Positions 1-11,476 of a stretch of DNA of 64,000 nt are shown here, one piece after another. The DNA is from Mycobacterium interjectum (lineage in GTDB: Bacteria; Actinomycetota; Actinomycetes; Mycobacteriales; Mycobacteriaceae): NCBI GenBank assembly GCA_002102225.1, contig LQPB01000035.1:35392-99391 (forward strand), written 5' to 3'. Under the pieces are notes generated by a model that ran no database searches, was not told the origin of the DNA, and worked only from the letters and a program-made list of their open reading frames with translations. How positions within the stretch are numbered: position 1 is the stretch's first letter; every line of letters starts with the position of its first letter. The translations under genes and the position numbers were made by a program.

Positions 1-384
1 GTGTTCACCCGGACCGAGGTGCCGCCCCTGGTGCTCACCTGCGCGGCGGCGGCCGAGAAGACCCGAAGGCTGATCGGGGACCTGTGCGAGGTGGTCGACT
101 GCTCCGGCGACGATCCGGGCAAGGTCGACGAGGCCACCCTGCTGGGCGCGCTCGCGGCGCGCGGGATGCGCCACATCCTGACCGAAGGCGGACCGACGCT
201 GCTCGGGGCGTTCATCGAGCGCGACCTGCTCGACGAGCTGTGCCTGACGATCGCCCCGTATCTCGTCGGCGGGCTGGCGCGGCGCATCGCGGCGGGCCCG
301 GCCCAGGCGCTGACCCGGATGCGCCGTGCCCACCTGCTCACCGACGAGGCCGGCTACCTTTACGGCCGCTACGTCAAGGCCTAG
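1..384 (+). CDS. ribD: RibD C-terminal domain protein, 5' end outside window
   Basis: This is the C-terminal 127 codons of a RibD-type reductase, the family that reduces a pyrimidine intermediate of riboflavin synthesis with NADPH. The segment TEGGPTLLGAFIERDLLDEL (visible residues 61-80), followed by a conserved APYLVGG stretch, is typical of the RibD C-terminal, dihydrofolate-reductase-like fold. The family is about 250 residues long, so roughly half lies upstream and the GTG at base 1 is an internal codon. In M. tuberculosis the equivalent Rv2671 is a RibD-like protein with reported dihydrofolate reductase activity; whether that holds here is inference. The next gene starts 14 bases later on the same strand, so the two may be co-transcribed. 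Confidence 0.85.
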   Translation: MFTRTEVPPLVLTCAAAAEKTRRLIGDLCEVVDCSGDDPGKVDEATLLGALAARGMRHILTEGGPTLLGAFIERDLLDELCLTIAPYLVGGLARRIAAGPAQALTRMRRAHLLTDEAGYLYGRYVKA

Positions 385-398
385 CTACTGTGGTCGGC

Positions 399-1958
399 AT
401 GAGTCGGCAGATCGCATCGGCCACGGTGCTGCTCGCGGTGAGTGCGCTGGTGGCCGGCTGCGTCCCCGGCCTGGCCGCGGACCCGCGCTTCGCGACCGAC
501 TCCGGCGCGCGCCCGCAGGGCGTGGCCCCGAGCAAGCCGCCCCCCAGCGGTCCGCCGGCGATCGCGGCGCCCAAGAACGACCTGGCCTGGCATGACTGCA
601 CGTCGAAGGTCTTCTCCGACGCGGCCGTCCCCGCGGCGCCGGGCGTGCAGCTGGACTGCGCGACCTACGACAGCGACCTCGACCCCGTCAACGGCCAGGG
701 CGGAAACCTGACCATCGGCGTGGTGCGCGCCCGCTCGAACCAGACCCCGCGCGACGCGGGACCGCTCGTCTTCACCACCGGCTCGGACCTGCCGTCGTCC
801 ACACAGTTGCCGGTGTGGCTGGCCCGGGCGGGCACCGACGTGCTGCAAACCCACCCCGTCGTCGCGGTGGACCGGCGCGGCATGGGCATGTCGAGCCCCA
901 TCGACTGCCGCGACCAGCTTGACCGCCAGTCGATGCGCGACCAGGCGCAATTCCAGGCGGGCGACGACCCGGTCGCCAACCTCTCCGATATCTCCAACAC
1001 CGCCACCACGAACTGCACCGACGCCATCGCGCCGGGCGCGTCCTCCTACGACAACTCGCACGCCGCCTCCGACATCGAGCGGCTGCGCACGCTGTGGGAC
1101 GTGCCGGCCGTCGCGCTGATCGGGGTCGGCAACGGCGCCCAGGTGGCGCTGGCCTACGCCGCGTCGCGGCCCGACCGGGTCGCCCGGCTGATCCTCGACT
1201 CCCCGATCGCCCTGGGCGTCAACGCCGAAGCGGCCGCCGAGCAACAGGTCAAGGGCCAGCAGGCCGCGCTCGACGCGTTCGCCGCCCAGTGCGTCGCCGT
1301 CAACTGCGCGCTGGGCCCCGACCCCAAGGGCGCCGTCAGCGCGATGCTCGCCGACGCGCGCGGCGGCAAGGGACCCGGCGGCGCGCCGGTGGCCGGGGTC
1401 GCCAACGCCATCGTCGTCGCCTTGGGCTTTCCCTCCGGCGGCCGCGTCGGCGCCACCACGAGCCTGGCCAGCGCGCTGGCCGCCGCCCGCTCCGGCGACG
1501 CCAACCAGCTGAACAACCTGATCAACCACGCGTACGCCGTCACCGACTCGGACGGCCAGTTCGTCAGCTCCTGCAGCGACGCCATCAACCGCCCCACCCC
1601 CGACCGGGTGCGCGAGCTGGTGGTGGCGTGGGCGAAGCTCTATCCCCAGTTCGGCACCGTCGCCGCGCTCAACTTGGTCAAATGCGTGCACTGGCCCACG
1701 ATCGCGCCGCCGGCCCCGCCGAAAAACCTCAAGATCGACATCCTGGTGGCGGGCGTGCAGAACGACCCGATCGTCGGCACCGAGGGGGTGGCCCAGACGG
1801 CGGCCACCATCATCAACGCCAACGCGGCCAGCAAGCGGGTGATGTGGCAGGGCATCGGTCACGGCGCCAGCATCTACTCCCCGTGTGCGGTCCCGCCGCT
1901 GATCGGCTACCTCAACAGCGGCAAGCTGCCCGGGACCGACACCTACTGTCCCGCCTGA
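399..1958 (+). CDS. secreted alpha/beta-hydrolase (TAP-like) lipoprotein
   Basis: This 519-residue protein has a lipoprotein signal: a hydrophobic stretch ends in the lipobox LVAGC with the acylated cysteine at residue 21, so it should be anchored outside the membrane. The body is an alpha/beta-hydrolase of the tripeptidyl-aminopeptidase-like group, and corresponds to Rv2672 (annotated possible secreted protease). The nucleophile elbow reads GVGNG at residues 242-246, with glycine where GxSxG has serine. The probable catalytic Asp (QNDPIVG) and His (GIGHGA) near the C-terminus are kept. Either the enzyme uses another nucleophile or it is a degenerate hydrolase. The ATG was chosen because the lipoprotein signal begins there; longer in-frame starts run into ribD. 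Confidence 0.85.
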   Translation: MSRQIASATVLLAVSALVAGCVPGLAADPRFATDSGARPQGVAPSKPPPSGPPAIAAPKNDLAWHDCTSKVFSDAAVPAAPGVQLDCATYDSDLDPVNGQGGNLTIGVVRARSNQTPRDAGPLVFTTGSDLPSSTQLPVWLARAGTDVLQTHPVVAVDRRGMGMSSPIDCRDQLDRQSMRDQAQFQAGDDPVANLSDISNTATTNCTDAIAPGASSYDNSHAASDIERLRTLWDVPAVALIGVGNGAQVALAYAASRPDRVARLILDSPIALGVNAEAAAEQQVKGQQAALDAFAAQCVAVNCALGPDPKGAVSAMLADARGGKGPGGAPVAGVANAIVVALGFPSGGRVGATTSLASALAAARSGDANQLNNLINHAYAVTDSDGQFVSSCSDAINRPTPDRVRELVVAWAKLYPQFGTVAALNLVKCVHWPTIAPPAPPKNLKIDILVAGVQNDPIVGTEGVAQTAATIINANAASKRVMWQGIGHGASIYSPCAVPPLIGYLNSGKLPGTDTYCPA

Positions 1959-1977
1959 CACTTCGCGGCTTGCCCCG

Positions 1978-3306
1978 GTGTACGGTGCGCTGGTGACCGC
2001 AGCTGACTCGACCCGAACCGGCCTGCGCGACGGGATCCTGGCCGCCTTTCGTCCCCGCACCGGCGCCCCGAGCACCGCGACGATAGTGCGAGCGGCGCTG
2101 TGGCCGGTGGCCATCATGTCGGTGCTGCACCGCAGCATCGTGCTCACCCTCAACGGCAACATCACCGACGACTTCAAACCGGTGTACCGCGCGGTGCTGA
2201 ACTTCCGGCACGGCTGGGACATCTACAACGAGCACTTCGACTACGTCGACCCGCACTACCTGTACCCGCCCGGCGGCACGCTGCTGATGGCGCCCTTCGG
2301 CTACTTGTCCTTCACGCCGTCGCGCTACCTGTTCATCCTGATCAACACCGTGGCCATCCTGATCGCCTGGTATTTGTTGCTGCGCCTGTTCAAATTCACC
2401 CTGTCCTCGGTGGCCGCGCCCGCGCTGCTGCTGGCCATGTTCTGCACGGAAAGCGTGACCAGCACGCTGGTGTTCACCAACATCAACGGCTGCGTGCTGC
2501 TGGCGGAGGTGTTGTTCCTGCGCTGGCTGCTGGACGGCAAGGTCGGGCATCAGTGGTGGGCCGGCCTGGTCGTCGGGCTCACGCTGACGCTCAAACCGGT
2601 GCTCGCGCCGCTGCTGTTGCTGCCGCTGCTGAACCGCCAGTGGCGGACCCTGGTGCCCGCGGTCGTCGTCCCGATCGCCATCAACGCGGCCGCGTGGCCG
2701 TTGGTCAGCGACCCGATGGACTTCGTCACCCGCACGATGCCCTACATCGGGGGCGTCCGCGACTATTTCAACAGCTCGATCGAGGGCAACGGCGTGTACT
2801 TCGGGCTGCCCACGTGGTTGATCGTGTTCCTGCGGGTGCTCTTCACCGTGCTGGCGATCGCCGCGTTGTGGCTGCTGTACCGCTACTACCGCACCCGCGA
2901 CCCGCTGTTCTGGTACACCAGCTCGTCGGGCGTGCTGCTGCTGTGTTCCTGGCTGGTGCTGCCGCTGGCCCAGGGCTACTACTCGATGATGCTGTTCCCG
3001 TTCCTGATGACGGTCGTGCTGTCCAGCTCGCTGATCCGCAATTGGCCGGCGTGGCTGGGGGTTTACGGCTTCATGGCGCTGGACGACTGGCTGATCTACC
3101 GCTACATGAGGTATGGCCGCGCGCTGCATTACCTGAAGATCACCTACGGCTGGTCGCTGCTGCTGATCGTCGCGTTCACCGTGCTCTACTTCCGCTATCT
3201 GGACGCCAAGGCCGAGAACCGGCTGGATTCCGGGATCGATCCGGCGTGGCTGACGGACGAGCGGGAGCGGCGCGGTGATCGCGAGAGCGCTAGCGTGGAC
3301 GCATGA
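1978..3306 (+). CDS. aftC: alpha-(1->3)-arabinofuranosyltransferase AftC
   Basis: This is a GT-C type integral membrane glycosyltransferase of 442 residues, closely matching M. tuberculosis AftC (Rv2673), which adds 1,3-branches to the arabinan of arabinogalactan and lipoarabinomannan using decaprenyl-phospho-arabinose. After a short N-terminal segment the first periplasmic loop carries NITDDFKPVYRA, with the acidic pair D64-D65 typical of GT-C enzymes. Roughly ten hydrophobic segments follow. The GTG start (VYGALVTAAD) matches the known N-terminus as I recall it. The stop overlaps the msrB start by four bases (ATGA), which suggests translational coupling. Confidence 0.92.
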   Translation: MYGALVTAADSTRTGLRDGILAAFRPRTGAPSTATIVRAALWPVAIMSVLHRSIVLTLNGNITDDFKPVYRAVLNFRHGWDIYNEHFDYVDPHYLYPPGGTLLMAPFGYLSFTPSRYLFILINTVAILIAWYLLLRLFKFTLSSVAAPALLLAMFCTESVTSTLVFTNINGCVLLAEVLFLRWLLDGKVGHQWWAGLVVGLTLTLKPVLAPLLLLPLLNRQWRTLVPAVVVPIAINAAAWPLVSDPMDFVTRTMPYIGGVRDYFNSSIEGNGVYFGLPTWLIVFLRVLFTVLAIAALWLLYRYYRTRDPLFWYTSSSGVLLLCSWLVLPLAQGYYSMMLFPFLMTVVLSSSLIRNWPAWLGVYGFMALDDWLIYRYMRYGRALHYLKITYGWSLLLIVAFTVLYFRYLDAKAENRLDSGIDPAWLTDERERRGDRESASVDA

Positions 3307-3728
3307 CATCCCCTGACTTGTCGCGCCCCAAGGTGCAACTCTCCGACGACGAGTGGCGCCGGAAGCTGAACCCGCAGGAGTTCGACGTGCTGCGCCGCGC
3401 CGGCACCGAGCGGCCGTTCACCGGCGAGTACACCGACACCAAGACCGAGGGCGTCTACCAGTGCCGGGCCTGCGGCGCCGAATTGTTCCGCAGCACGGAG
3501 AAATTCGAGTCGCACTGCGGCTGGCCCTCGTTCTTCGACCCCGCGAACTCCGACGCGGTGATCCTGCGCCCCGACCACTCGATGGGCACCACGCGCACCG
3601 AGGTGTTGTGCGCGAACTGCCATAGCCACCTGGGTCACGTGTTCGCCGGCGAGGGCTACCCCACCCCGACCGACCAGCGCTACTGCATCAACTCGATCTC
3701 GCTGCGGCTGGTGCCGACGGGCGGCTAG
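3303..3728 (+). CDS. msrB: peptide-methionine (R)-S-oxide reductase MsrB
   Basis: This 141-residue cytosolic protein repairs the R-epimer of methionine sulfoxide. Two structural zinc CxxC pairs are present (C54/C57 in QCRACGAE and C103/C106 in LCANCHSH), the signature HCGWPSFFDP lies at residues 71-80, and the catalytic cysteine is C128 in RYCINSISL. The enzyme uses cysteine, not selenocysteine. It is the Rv2674 equivalent. The start overlaps the aftC stop. The gene ends 13 bases before a strong palindromic element where it converges with the DUF559 gene. Confidence 0.95.
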   Translation: MTSPDLSRPKVQLSDDEWRRKLNPQEFDVLRRAGTERPFTGEYTDTKTEGVYQCRACGAELFRSTEKFESHCGWPSFFDPANSDAVILRPDHSMGTTRTEVLCANCHSHLGHVFAGEGYPTPTDQRYCINSISLRLVPTGG

Positions 3729-3741
3729 GCCCGTCGCGTTC

Positions 3742-3802
3742 CGCGACACATAACCAGTTGCGACGACACGCCGATGCGCATCGCAACCGTTTATGTCTCG
3801 CG
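3742..3802. repeat. palindromic element, left copy flanking DUF559 gene
   Basis: This is an imperfect inverted repeat with 22-base arms (3742-3763 and 3781-3802) that match at 19 of 22 positions around a 17-base loop. It lies just after msrB and overlaps the 3' end of the DUF559 gene, so the last codons and the stop of that gene sit inside the right arm. Read on the minus strand, it aligns over most of its length with a second element at 4677-4734, including a 17-base identical core (TCGGCGTGTCGTCGCAA). The hairpin could also terminate both converging genes. No similar element was found elsewhere in the window. Confidence 0.85.
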
Positions 3803-4639
3803 ATACCCCCGACCCGTAAGCGCTTCGCGCACACGGGCCACGACGTCCGCAGGCTTGTCCTCGGCGATCACCCTGATGACGATCCAGCCAAGTGCCTCGA
3901 GCCTACGTATCCGCCACTGGTCTCGGGCGTACTGGCGGCGGTCGGTGCGGTGCTGGTCACCGTCGTACTCGGCGGCCACTTGGTATCTCTCCCAGCCCAT
4001 ATCGAGTACGCCGACGGTTCGCCAGTTCTCATTCACCGGTATCTGGGTCTCGGGAGCCGGCAGCCCGGCATCGATCAGCAAGAGGCGCAGCCACGTCTCC
4101 TTGGGCGACGCGGCGCCGGGGTCGACCAGCGGAAGCGCGGTGCGTAGCCGTCGCAGGCCGCGCGCGCCCGGGTACCGCTTGGCCAGCAGCTTCACCTGCC
4201 CGACGCAAAACGGTGTCGCCCGCATCAACGCGTCGAGTCGCGCCACCGCCTCGCCCGTGGGCAATCGCCTGGCCAGGTCGAACGCCGTGCGCGCGAGCGT
4301 GGTCACCGGCAGACCCCCGGCCCGAGTGACCTCATCCGGCTGAACTCGCTGATTACTCGTGATTACGCCGGTTGGGGCGTGCTGGTTGCGCCAAATCAGC
4401 TCGATGGGCACGTCGTCGTCGATCCAGCGCGAGCCGTGCAGCGCCGCCGCGGCAAGGCCGGCCACGACGCCACGCCGGCCCGACCACAGCCACGCGGCAA
4501 CCGATCGTGTTCGCAGCGACGGCGTCGCGCACTCCGTGAGAAAGACATCGGGATAGATCGCGCGAAACCGGGTGCGCAGTTGGTAGGGACTTAGCCGCCC
4601 CTGCCGCACCGCCTCGCTGCCGATAAACACCTCGTCCAC
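3791..4639 (-). CDS. DUF559 (Vsr-like endonuclease fold) protein with AbiEi-like N-terminus
   Basis: This 282-residue protein has no counterpart between msrB and the methyltransferase gene in M. tuberculosis. The C-terminal 100 residues match the DUF559 pattern, related to Vsr/restriction-type PD-(D/E)xK nucleases: SPKET at 178-182, LD at 212-213, the EYDGDQH motif at 224-230, then D240, R243 and R256. The first 120 residues resemble the type IV toxin-antitoxin AbiEi antitoxin region often fused to DUF559 in actinobacteria. A GTG start is used, with no strong ribosome site. The gene lies between two inverted copies of a 60-base palindrome, one of which contains its stop codon. The function is unknown; a nuclease acting on the repeats is only a hypothesis. 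Confidence 0.75.
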   Translation of the reverse strand: MDEVFIGSEAVRQGRLSPYQLRTRFRAIYPDVFLTECATPSLRTRSVAAWLWSGRRGVVAGLAAAALHGSRWIDDDVPIELIWRNQHAPTGVITSNQRVQPDEVTRAGGLPVTTLARTAFDLARRLPTGEAVARLDALMRATPFCVGQVKLLAKRYPGARGLRRLRTALPLVDPGAASPKETWLRLLLIDAGLPAPETQIPVNENWRTVGVLDMGWERYQVAAEYDGDQHRTDRRQYARDQWRIRRLEALGWIVIRVIAEDKPADVVARVREALTGRGYRET

Positions 4640-4676
4640 AAACGGAAGACGTCGCTACCCGGCAACGGGATCCCCC

Positions 4677-4734
4677 AGACATAAACAGTTGCGACACATC
4701 TCGGCGTGTCGTCGCAAACGTTTATGTGTCGCGA
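4677..4734. repeat. palindromic element, right copy flanking DUF559 gene
   Basis: This is a hairpin whose 18-base left arm (4678-4695) and right arm (from 4711) match at 15 of 18 positions around a 15-base loop. It is the reverse-oriented partner of the element at 3742-3802; identical blocks include AGACATAAAC, TCGGCGTGTCGTCGCAA and TTATGTGTCGCG. It lies between the start of the DUF559 gene and the stop of the leftward methyltransferase gene, so it may also act as that operon's terminator. Together the two copies bracket the DUF559 gene like terminal inverted repeats. Confidence 0.85.
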
Positions 4735-4746
4735 CACGCCGGGAGG

Positions 4747-7557
<2,811 letters not shown>

Positions 7558-7561
<4 letters not shown>

Positions 7562-8643
7562 AGCGAATGGACCAGCGCAACCAGGTCGGTCAGGATGGCG
7601 GGATCGGTCTCGGGCAGCACCCCGTGGCCCAGGTTGAACACGTGGCCGGTCGCGCCGGCGTCGACCGCGCGGCGCCCGTCGTCGATGACGGCCCGCGCGC
7701 TGCGTTCGACCACCGGCCAGCCCGCCAGCAGCACCACCGGATCGAGGTTGCCCTGCAGCGCCGTGCCGGGCTCGACCCGGGCGGCGGCGTCGGCCAGCGA
7801 GGTGCGCCAGTCCACCCCGACGGCGGTGGCCTGCCGCGGCTTCATGCCGCCCTTCAGCGCCGAGGACATCGCGCCCAGCAGTTCGGCGGTCCCCACCCCG
7901 AAGTGCGTCATGGGCACGCCGTATTCGGACAGCGTGGCGAACACCCGCGAGCTGTGCGGCAGCACGTAATGGCGGTAGTCGGCCAGCGACAGCGTCCCCG
8001 CCCACGAGTCGAACACCTGGATCGCGTCCACCCCGGCCTCGATCTGCCCCCGCAGGAACGCGACGGTCAGGTCGGTCAGCTTCGACATCAGCGCATGCCA
8101 GCTGTGCGGCTCGGCCATCATCATCGCCTTGGTGCGGGCGTGGTTGCGGCTGGGGCCGCCTTCGATCAGGTAGGACGCCAGCGTGAACGGCGCCCCGGCG
8201 AAACCGATCAGCGGGACGTCGCCCAGCGCCCGCACCAACAGCGAGACCGCCTCGCCTATCGGCGCAATCGCCTGCGGCTCAAGGGGTTTCATCGTTTCGA
8301 TGTCGGCGTCGGTGCGCACCGGGTGCGCGATGACCGGCCCCACGTCGGCGACGATGTCCAGTTCGACGCCCGCGGCACGCAGCGGCACCACGATGTCGGA
8401 GAACAGGATCGCCGCGTCGACGCCGTGGCGGCGCACCGGCTGCAGCGTGATCTCGCAGGCCACCTCCGGCTCGAAACAGGCCGCCAGCATGCTGTGCCGT
8501 TCCCGCAGCGCCCGGTATTCGGGCAGCGAACGCCCGGCCTGGCGCATGAACCACACCGGCACGTGGGCGGGCTTGCGTCCGCTGACGGCGGCCAGATACG
8601 GCGACTCGGGCAGGTCACGGCGGGCACGCACGGCGGTGTTCAT
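7558..8643 (-). CDS. hemE: uroporphyrinogen decarboxylase HemE
   Basis: This 361-residue cytosolic enzyme decarboxylates uroporphyrinogen III to coproporphyrinogen III. The signature [15 protein letters not shown] near residue 28 supplies substrate-binding arginines. [28 protein letters not shown] and [12 protein letters not shown] follow in the family order. The ATG giving [15 protein letters not shown] was chosen because it has a GAGG site upstream and matches the family N-terminus; longer in-frame starts lack support. It is the first gene of the haem operon and faces echA15 across a short divergent region. Confidence 0.95.
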
Positions 8644-8695
8644 CAGCCTCAATGCTGCCACGAGTGCCGATCGGCGCTTGCGTAACATCGACCCC

Positions 8696-9502
8696 GTGCC
8701 GATCAGCTACGACGAGTTCCCCAGCCTGCGCTTCGAACCCGCCGAGAACGGCGTGCTGACCCTGGTGCTCGATTCCCCCGGGCTGAACTCCGTCGGGCCG
8801 CAGATGCACCGCGACCTCGCCGACGTCTGGCCGGTGCTCGACCGGGACCCCACCGTGCGCGTCGTCCTGGTCCGCGGCGAGGGCAAGGCCTTCTCCTCCG
8901 GCGGCAGCTTCGACCTGATCGACGAGACCATCGGTGACTTCGAGGGCCGGATCCGCATCATGCGGGAGGCCCGCGACCTGGTGCTCAACATGGTCAACTT
9001 CGACAAGCCCGTCGTCTCGGCGATCCGGGGCCCCGCCGTCGGCGCCGGCCTGGTGGTGGCGCTGCTCGCCGACATCTCGGTCGCGGGCCGCACCGCGCGG
9101 TTCATCGACGGGCACACCAAGCTCGGGGTGGCCGCCGGTGACCACGCCGCGATCTGCTGGCCGCTGCTGGTCGGCATGGCCAAGGCCAAGTACTACCTGC
9201 TCACCTGCGAAACCCTGCTGGGCGAGGAGGCGGAGCGCATCGGGCTGGTCTCCACCTGCGTCGACGACGACGACGTGCTGGCGACGGCCACCCGCATCGC
9301 CGAGAACCTGGCCCAGGGCGCGCAAAACGCCATCCGCTGGACCAAGCACAGCCTCAACTACTGGTACCGCATGTTCGCCCCGACCTTCGAAACGTCGCTC
9401 GGCCTGGAATTTCTCAGTTTCGGCGGCCCCGATGTCCGGGAAGGCCTCGCCGCGCACCGCGAAAAACGCCCGGCCCGATTCGACCGGGAAACCGCGCCCT
9501 GA
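8696..9502 (+). CDS. echA15: enoyl-CoA hydratase/isomerase family protein EchA15
   Basis: This is a 268-residue crotonase-fold protein matching EchA15 (Rv2679). The oxyanion-hole segments are visible as [10 protein letters not shown] and [17 protein letters not shown]. The GTG start lies 7 bases after a TAACAT box (8683-8688), which suggests a leaderless mRNA. The acyl-CoA substrate cannot be told from sequence. The crotonase acidic catalytic residues are not obvious at the usual places, so it may be an isomerase-type or specialised member. Confidence 0.88.
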   Translation: MPISYDEFPSLRFEPAENGVLTLVLDSPGLNSVGPQMHRDLADVWPVLDRDPTVRVVLVRGEGKAFSSGGSFDLIDETIGDFEGRIRIMREARDLVLNMVNFDKPVVSAIRGPAVGAGLVVALLADISVAGRTARFIDGHTKLGVAAGDHAAICWPLLVGMAKAKYYLLTCETLLGEEAERIGLVSTCVDDDDVLATATRIAENLAQGAQNAIRWTKHSLNYWYRMFAPTFETSLGLEFLSFGGPDVREGLAAHREKRPARFDRETAP

Positions 9503-9520
9503 GCAGGCAATACGGCCTGC
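9503..9520 (+). terminator. short hairpin after echA15
   Basis: A perfect 6-base stem (GCAGGC/GCCTGC) with a 6-base loop starts directly after the echA15 stop codon. There is no U-tract, as is common for mycobacterial terminators. It could end echA15 transcription, but it is short. Confidence 0.35.
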
Positions 9521-9621
9521 TGCGGGCCCCGGTGAGCGCTGGTAACGGCTTGGTCGCGACGGGCGCGAAATGCGGCGCGCCTGTTTCGGCGTGTCGGGTG
9601 ATGGGTCTAGCGTCGAACGCT

Positions 9622-10206
9622 GTGACAGCCTCAGCTGAACCGGCCCCATTCCGCGAGGCGGTAGTGGCGATGAACGCCGTCGCCGTGCGGCCGGAGATCG
9701 AGCTGGGCCCGATACGTCCGCCGCAGCGCCTGGCGCCCTTCAGTTACGCGCTGGGGGCCGAGGTCAAGCACCCCGACCTCGAGATCGTCCCGGAGCGGTC
9801 CGAGGGCGACGCGTTCGGCCGGCTGATCCTGCTGTACGACCCGGACGGCGCCGACGCGTGGGACGGGACCATCCGGCTGGTCGCCTACATCCAGGCCGAC
9901 CTGGACCCCACCGAGGCCGTCGACCCGCTGCTGCCGGAGGTGGCGTGGAGCTGGCTGGTCGACGCGCTGGAATCGCGCCTCGAGCACACCACCGCGCTAG
10001 GCGGCACCGTCACCGCCACCACGTCGGTGCGCTACGGCGACATCTCCGGGCCGCCCCGCGCCCACCAGCTCGAGCTGCGGGCGTCCTGGACGGCGACCAC
10101 CCCCGAAGTCGGCGCGCACGTCGAGGCGTTCTGCGAGGTGCTGGAGCACGCCGCGGGCCTCCCGCCGACCGGGGTCACCGACCTGAGCTCCCGGTCACGC
10201 GCCTGA
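9622..10206 (+). CDS. DUF3000 family protein
   Basis: This 194-residue actinobacterial protein of unknown function corresponds to Rv2680. It has no signal peptide or membrane segment and is rich in acidic residues, so it is probably cytosolic. The GTG start was preferred because a TAGCGT box lies 8 bases upstream; an ATG at 9601 would add 7 residues. It is directly followed by the RNase D-like gene (one base between stop and start), a pairing kept in mycobacteria that suggests a role linked to RNA processing. That link is inference. Confidence 0.8.
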   Translation: MTASAEPAPFREAVVAMNAVAVRPEIELGPIRPPQRLAPFSYALGAEVKHPDLEIVPERSEGDAFGRLILLYDPDGADAWDGTIRLVAYIQADLDPTEAVDPLLPEVAWSWLVDALESRLEHTTALGGTVTATTSVRYGDISGPPRAHQLELRASWTATTPEVGAHVEAFCEVLEHAAGLPPTGVTDLSSRSRA

Positions 10207-10207
10207 C

Positions 10208-11476
10208 ATGGGCGAACCGGCGACCCCTGGGCCCGGCACGCCACCCGAAGCCACCCCGCTACCCCACCCGGCCGACGGAGTCCCCGACCTCGCGGTGAGC
10301 GTGCGGGAGATCGAGGCGGCCGCGCGGCTGCTGGACCGCGGGCGCGGGCCCTTCGCGGTGGACGCCGAGCGGGCATCGGGTTTCCGCTACTCCAACCGGG
10401 CCTACCTGATCCAGATCCGGCGGGCGGGGGCCGGCACGGTGCTCATCGACCCGGTCAGCCACGGCGCCGACCCGCTGACCGCGCTGCGGCCGGTCGCCGA
10501 GGTGCTGGGCTCCGACGAGTGGATCCTGCATTCGGCCGATCAGGACCTGCCGTGCCTGGCCGAGGTCGGCTTGCGGCCCCCCGCCCTGTACGACACCGAG
10601 CTCGCCGGGCGGCTGGCCGGGTTCGACCGGGTGAACCTGGCCACCATGGTCGAGCGGCTGCTGGGGTTCGGGTTGGCCAAGGGTCACGGCGCGGCGGACT
10701 GGTCCAAGCGCCCGCTGCCCGCCGAGTGGCTAAACTATGCGGCCCTGGACGTGGAGTTGCTGATCGAGCTGCGCGCGGCGATAGCCGACGTGCTGGCCGC
10801 GCAGGGCAAAACCGGTTGGGCCGCAGAGGAATTCGACTACCTGCGAACCGCGGGCGCCAGGGAGCTGCCCCCGGCCGTGCGCCGCGAACGGTGGCGGCGC
10901 ACGTCGGGGATCCACCGAGTACGCGACCGGCGCGCCCTCGCGGCGGTGCGCGAGCTGTGGGCGGCGCGCGACCGCATCGCGCAGCGCCGCGACATCGCGC
11001 CCCGTCGCGTCCTGCCGGATTCGGCGATCATCGACGCCGCGCTCGCCGACCCGAAGACGGTCGAGGAGCTCGTCAAGCTGCCGGTGTTCGGCGGGCGCAA
11101 CCAGCGCCGCAGCGCCGCGGTGTGGCTGGGGGCGCTGGAAGCGGCCCGGCAGACCCAGGATCCGCCGGAGGACGCCGAACCGCCCAACGGGCCGCCGCCG
11201 CCGGCGCGGTGGAGCAGGCGCAAGCCGGAGGCCGCGGCGCGGCTGGAAGCGGCCCGCGCGGCGCTGGGCGAGGTGTCGGAGCGGGTGGGGGTCCCGACGG
11301 AAAACCTGGTCTCGCCGGACCTGGTGCGACGGCTGTGCTGGGACTGGGCGGGCGCGCCCGACCCCGAGGAGGCCGTCGACGCATTCCTGCGCACCGGGCA
11401 GGCGCGGGCGTGGCAGCGGGAGCTCGTGGACCCGGTGCTGGCCCGGGCATTGCAGCCGCCGGAGGAAACCGACTAG
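10208..11476 (+). CDS. ribonuclease D-like 3'-5' exonuclease with HRDC domain
   Basis: This 422-residue protein has an N-terminal DEDD exonuclease domain. VDAERASG (D52, E54) is motif [10 protein letters not shown] motif II and YAALDVELL the Y-x3-D motif III. An HRDC-type helical domain follows from about residue 220, and the C-terminal region is rich in Pro/Arg. It matches Rv2681, and RNase D enzymes trim 3' ends of structured RNAs such as tRNA. The stop converges with the dxs stop in a shared CTAG. Confidence 0.9.
   Translation: MGEPATPGPGTPPEATPLPHPADGVPDLAVSVREIEAAARLLDRGRGPFAVDAERASGFRYSNRAYLIQIRRAGAGTVLIDPVSHGADPLTALRPVAEVLGSDEWILHSADQDLPCLAEVGLRPPALYDTELAGRLAGFDRVNLATMVERLLGFGLAKGHGAADWSKRPLPAEWLNYAALDVELLIELRAAIADVLAAQGKTGWAAEEFDYLRTAGARELPPAVRRERWRRTSGIHRVRDRRALAAVRELWAARDRIAQRRDIAPRRVLPDSAIIDAALADPKTVEELVKLPVFGGRNQRRSAAVWLGALEAARQTQDPPEDAEPPNGPPPPARWSRRKPEAAARLEAARAALGEVSERVGVPTENLVSPDLVRRLCWDWAGAPDPEEAVDAFLRTGQARAWQRELVDPVLARALQPPEETD

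Noticed and set aside
381..2222. Long minus-strand reading frame opposite the lipoprotein gene
   Set aside because: It is rich in Arg, Gly and Val from GC-rich codon positions, has no recognisable domain and overlaps two clear plus-strand genes. Many similar shadows occur in the window.
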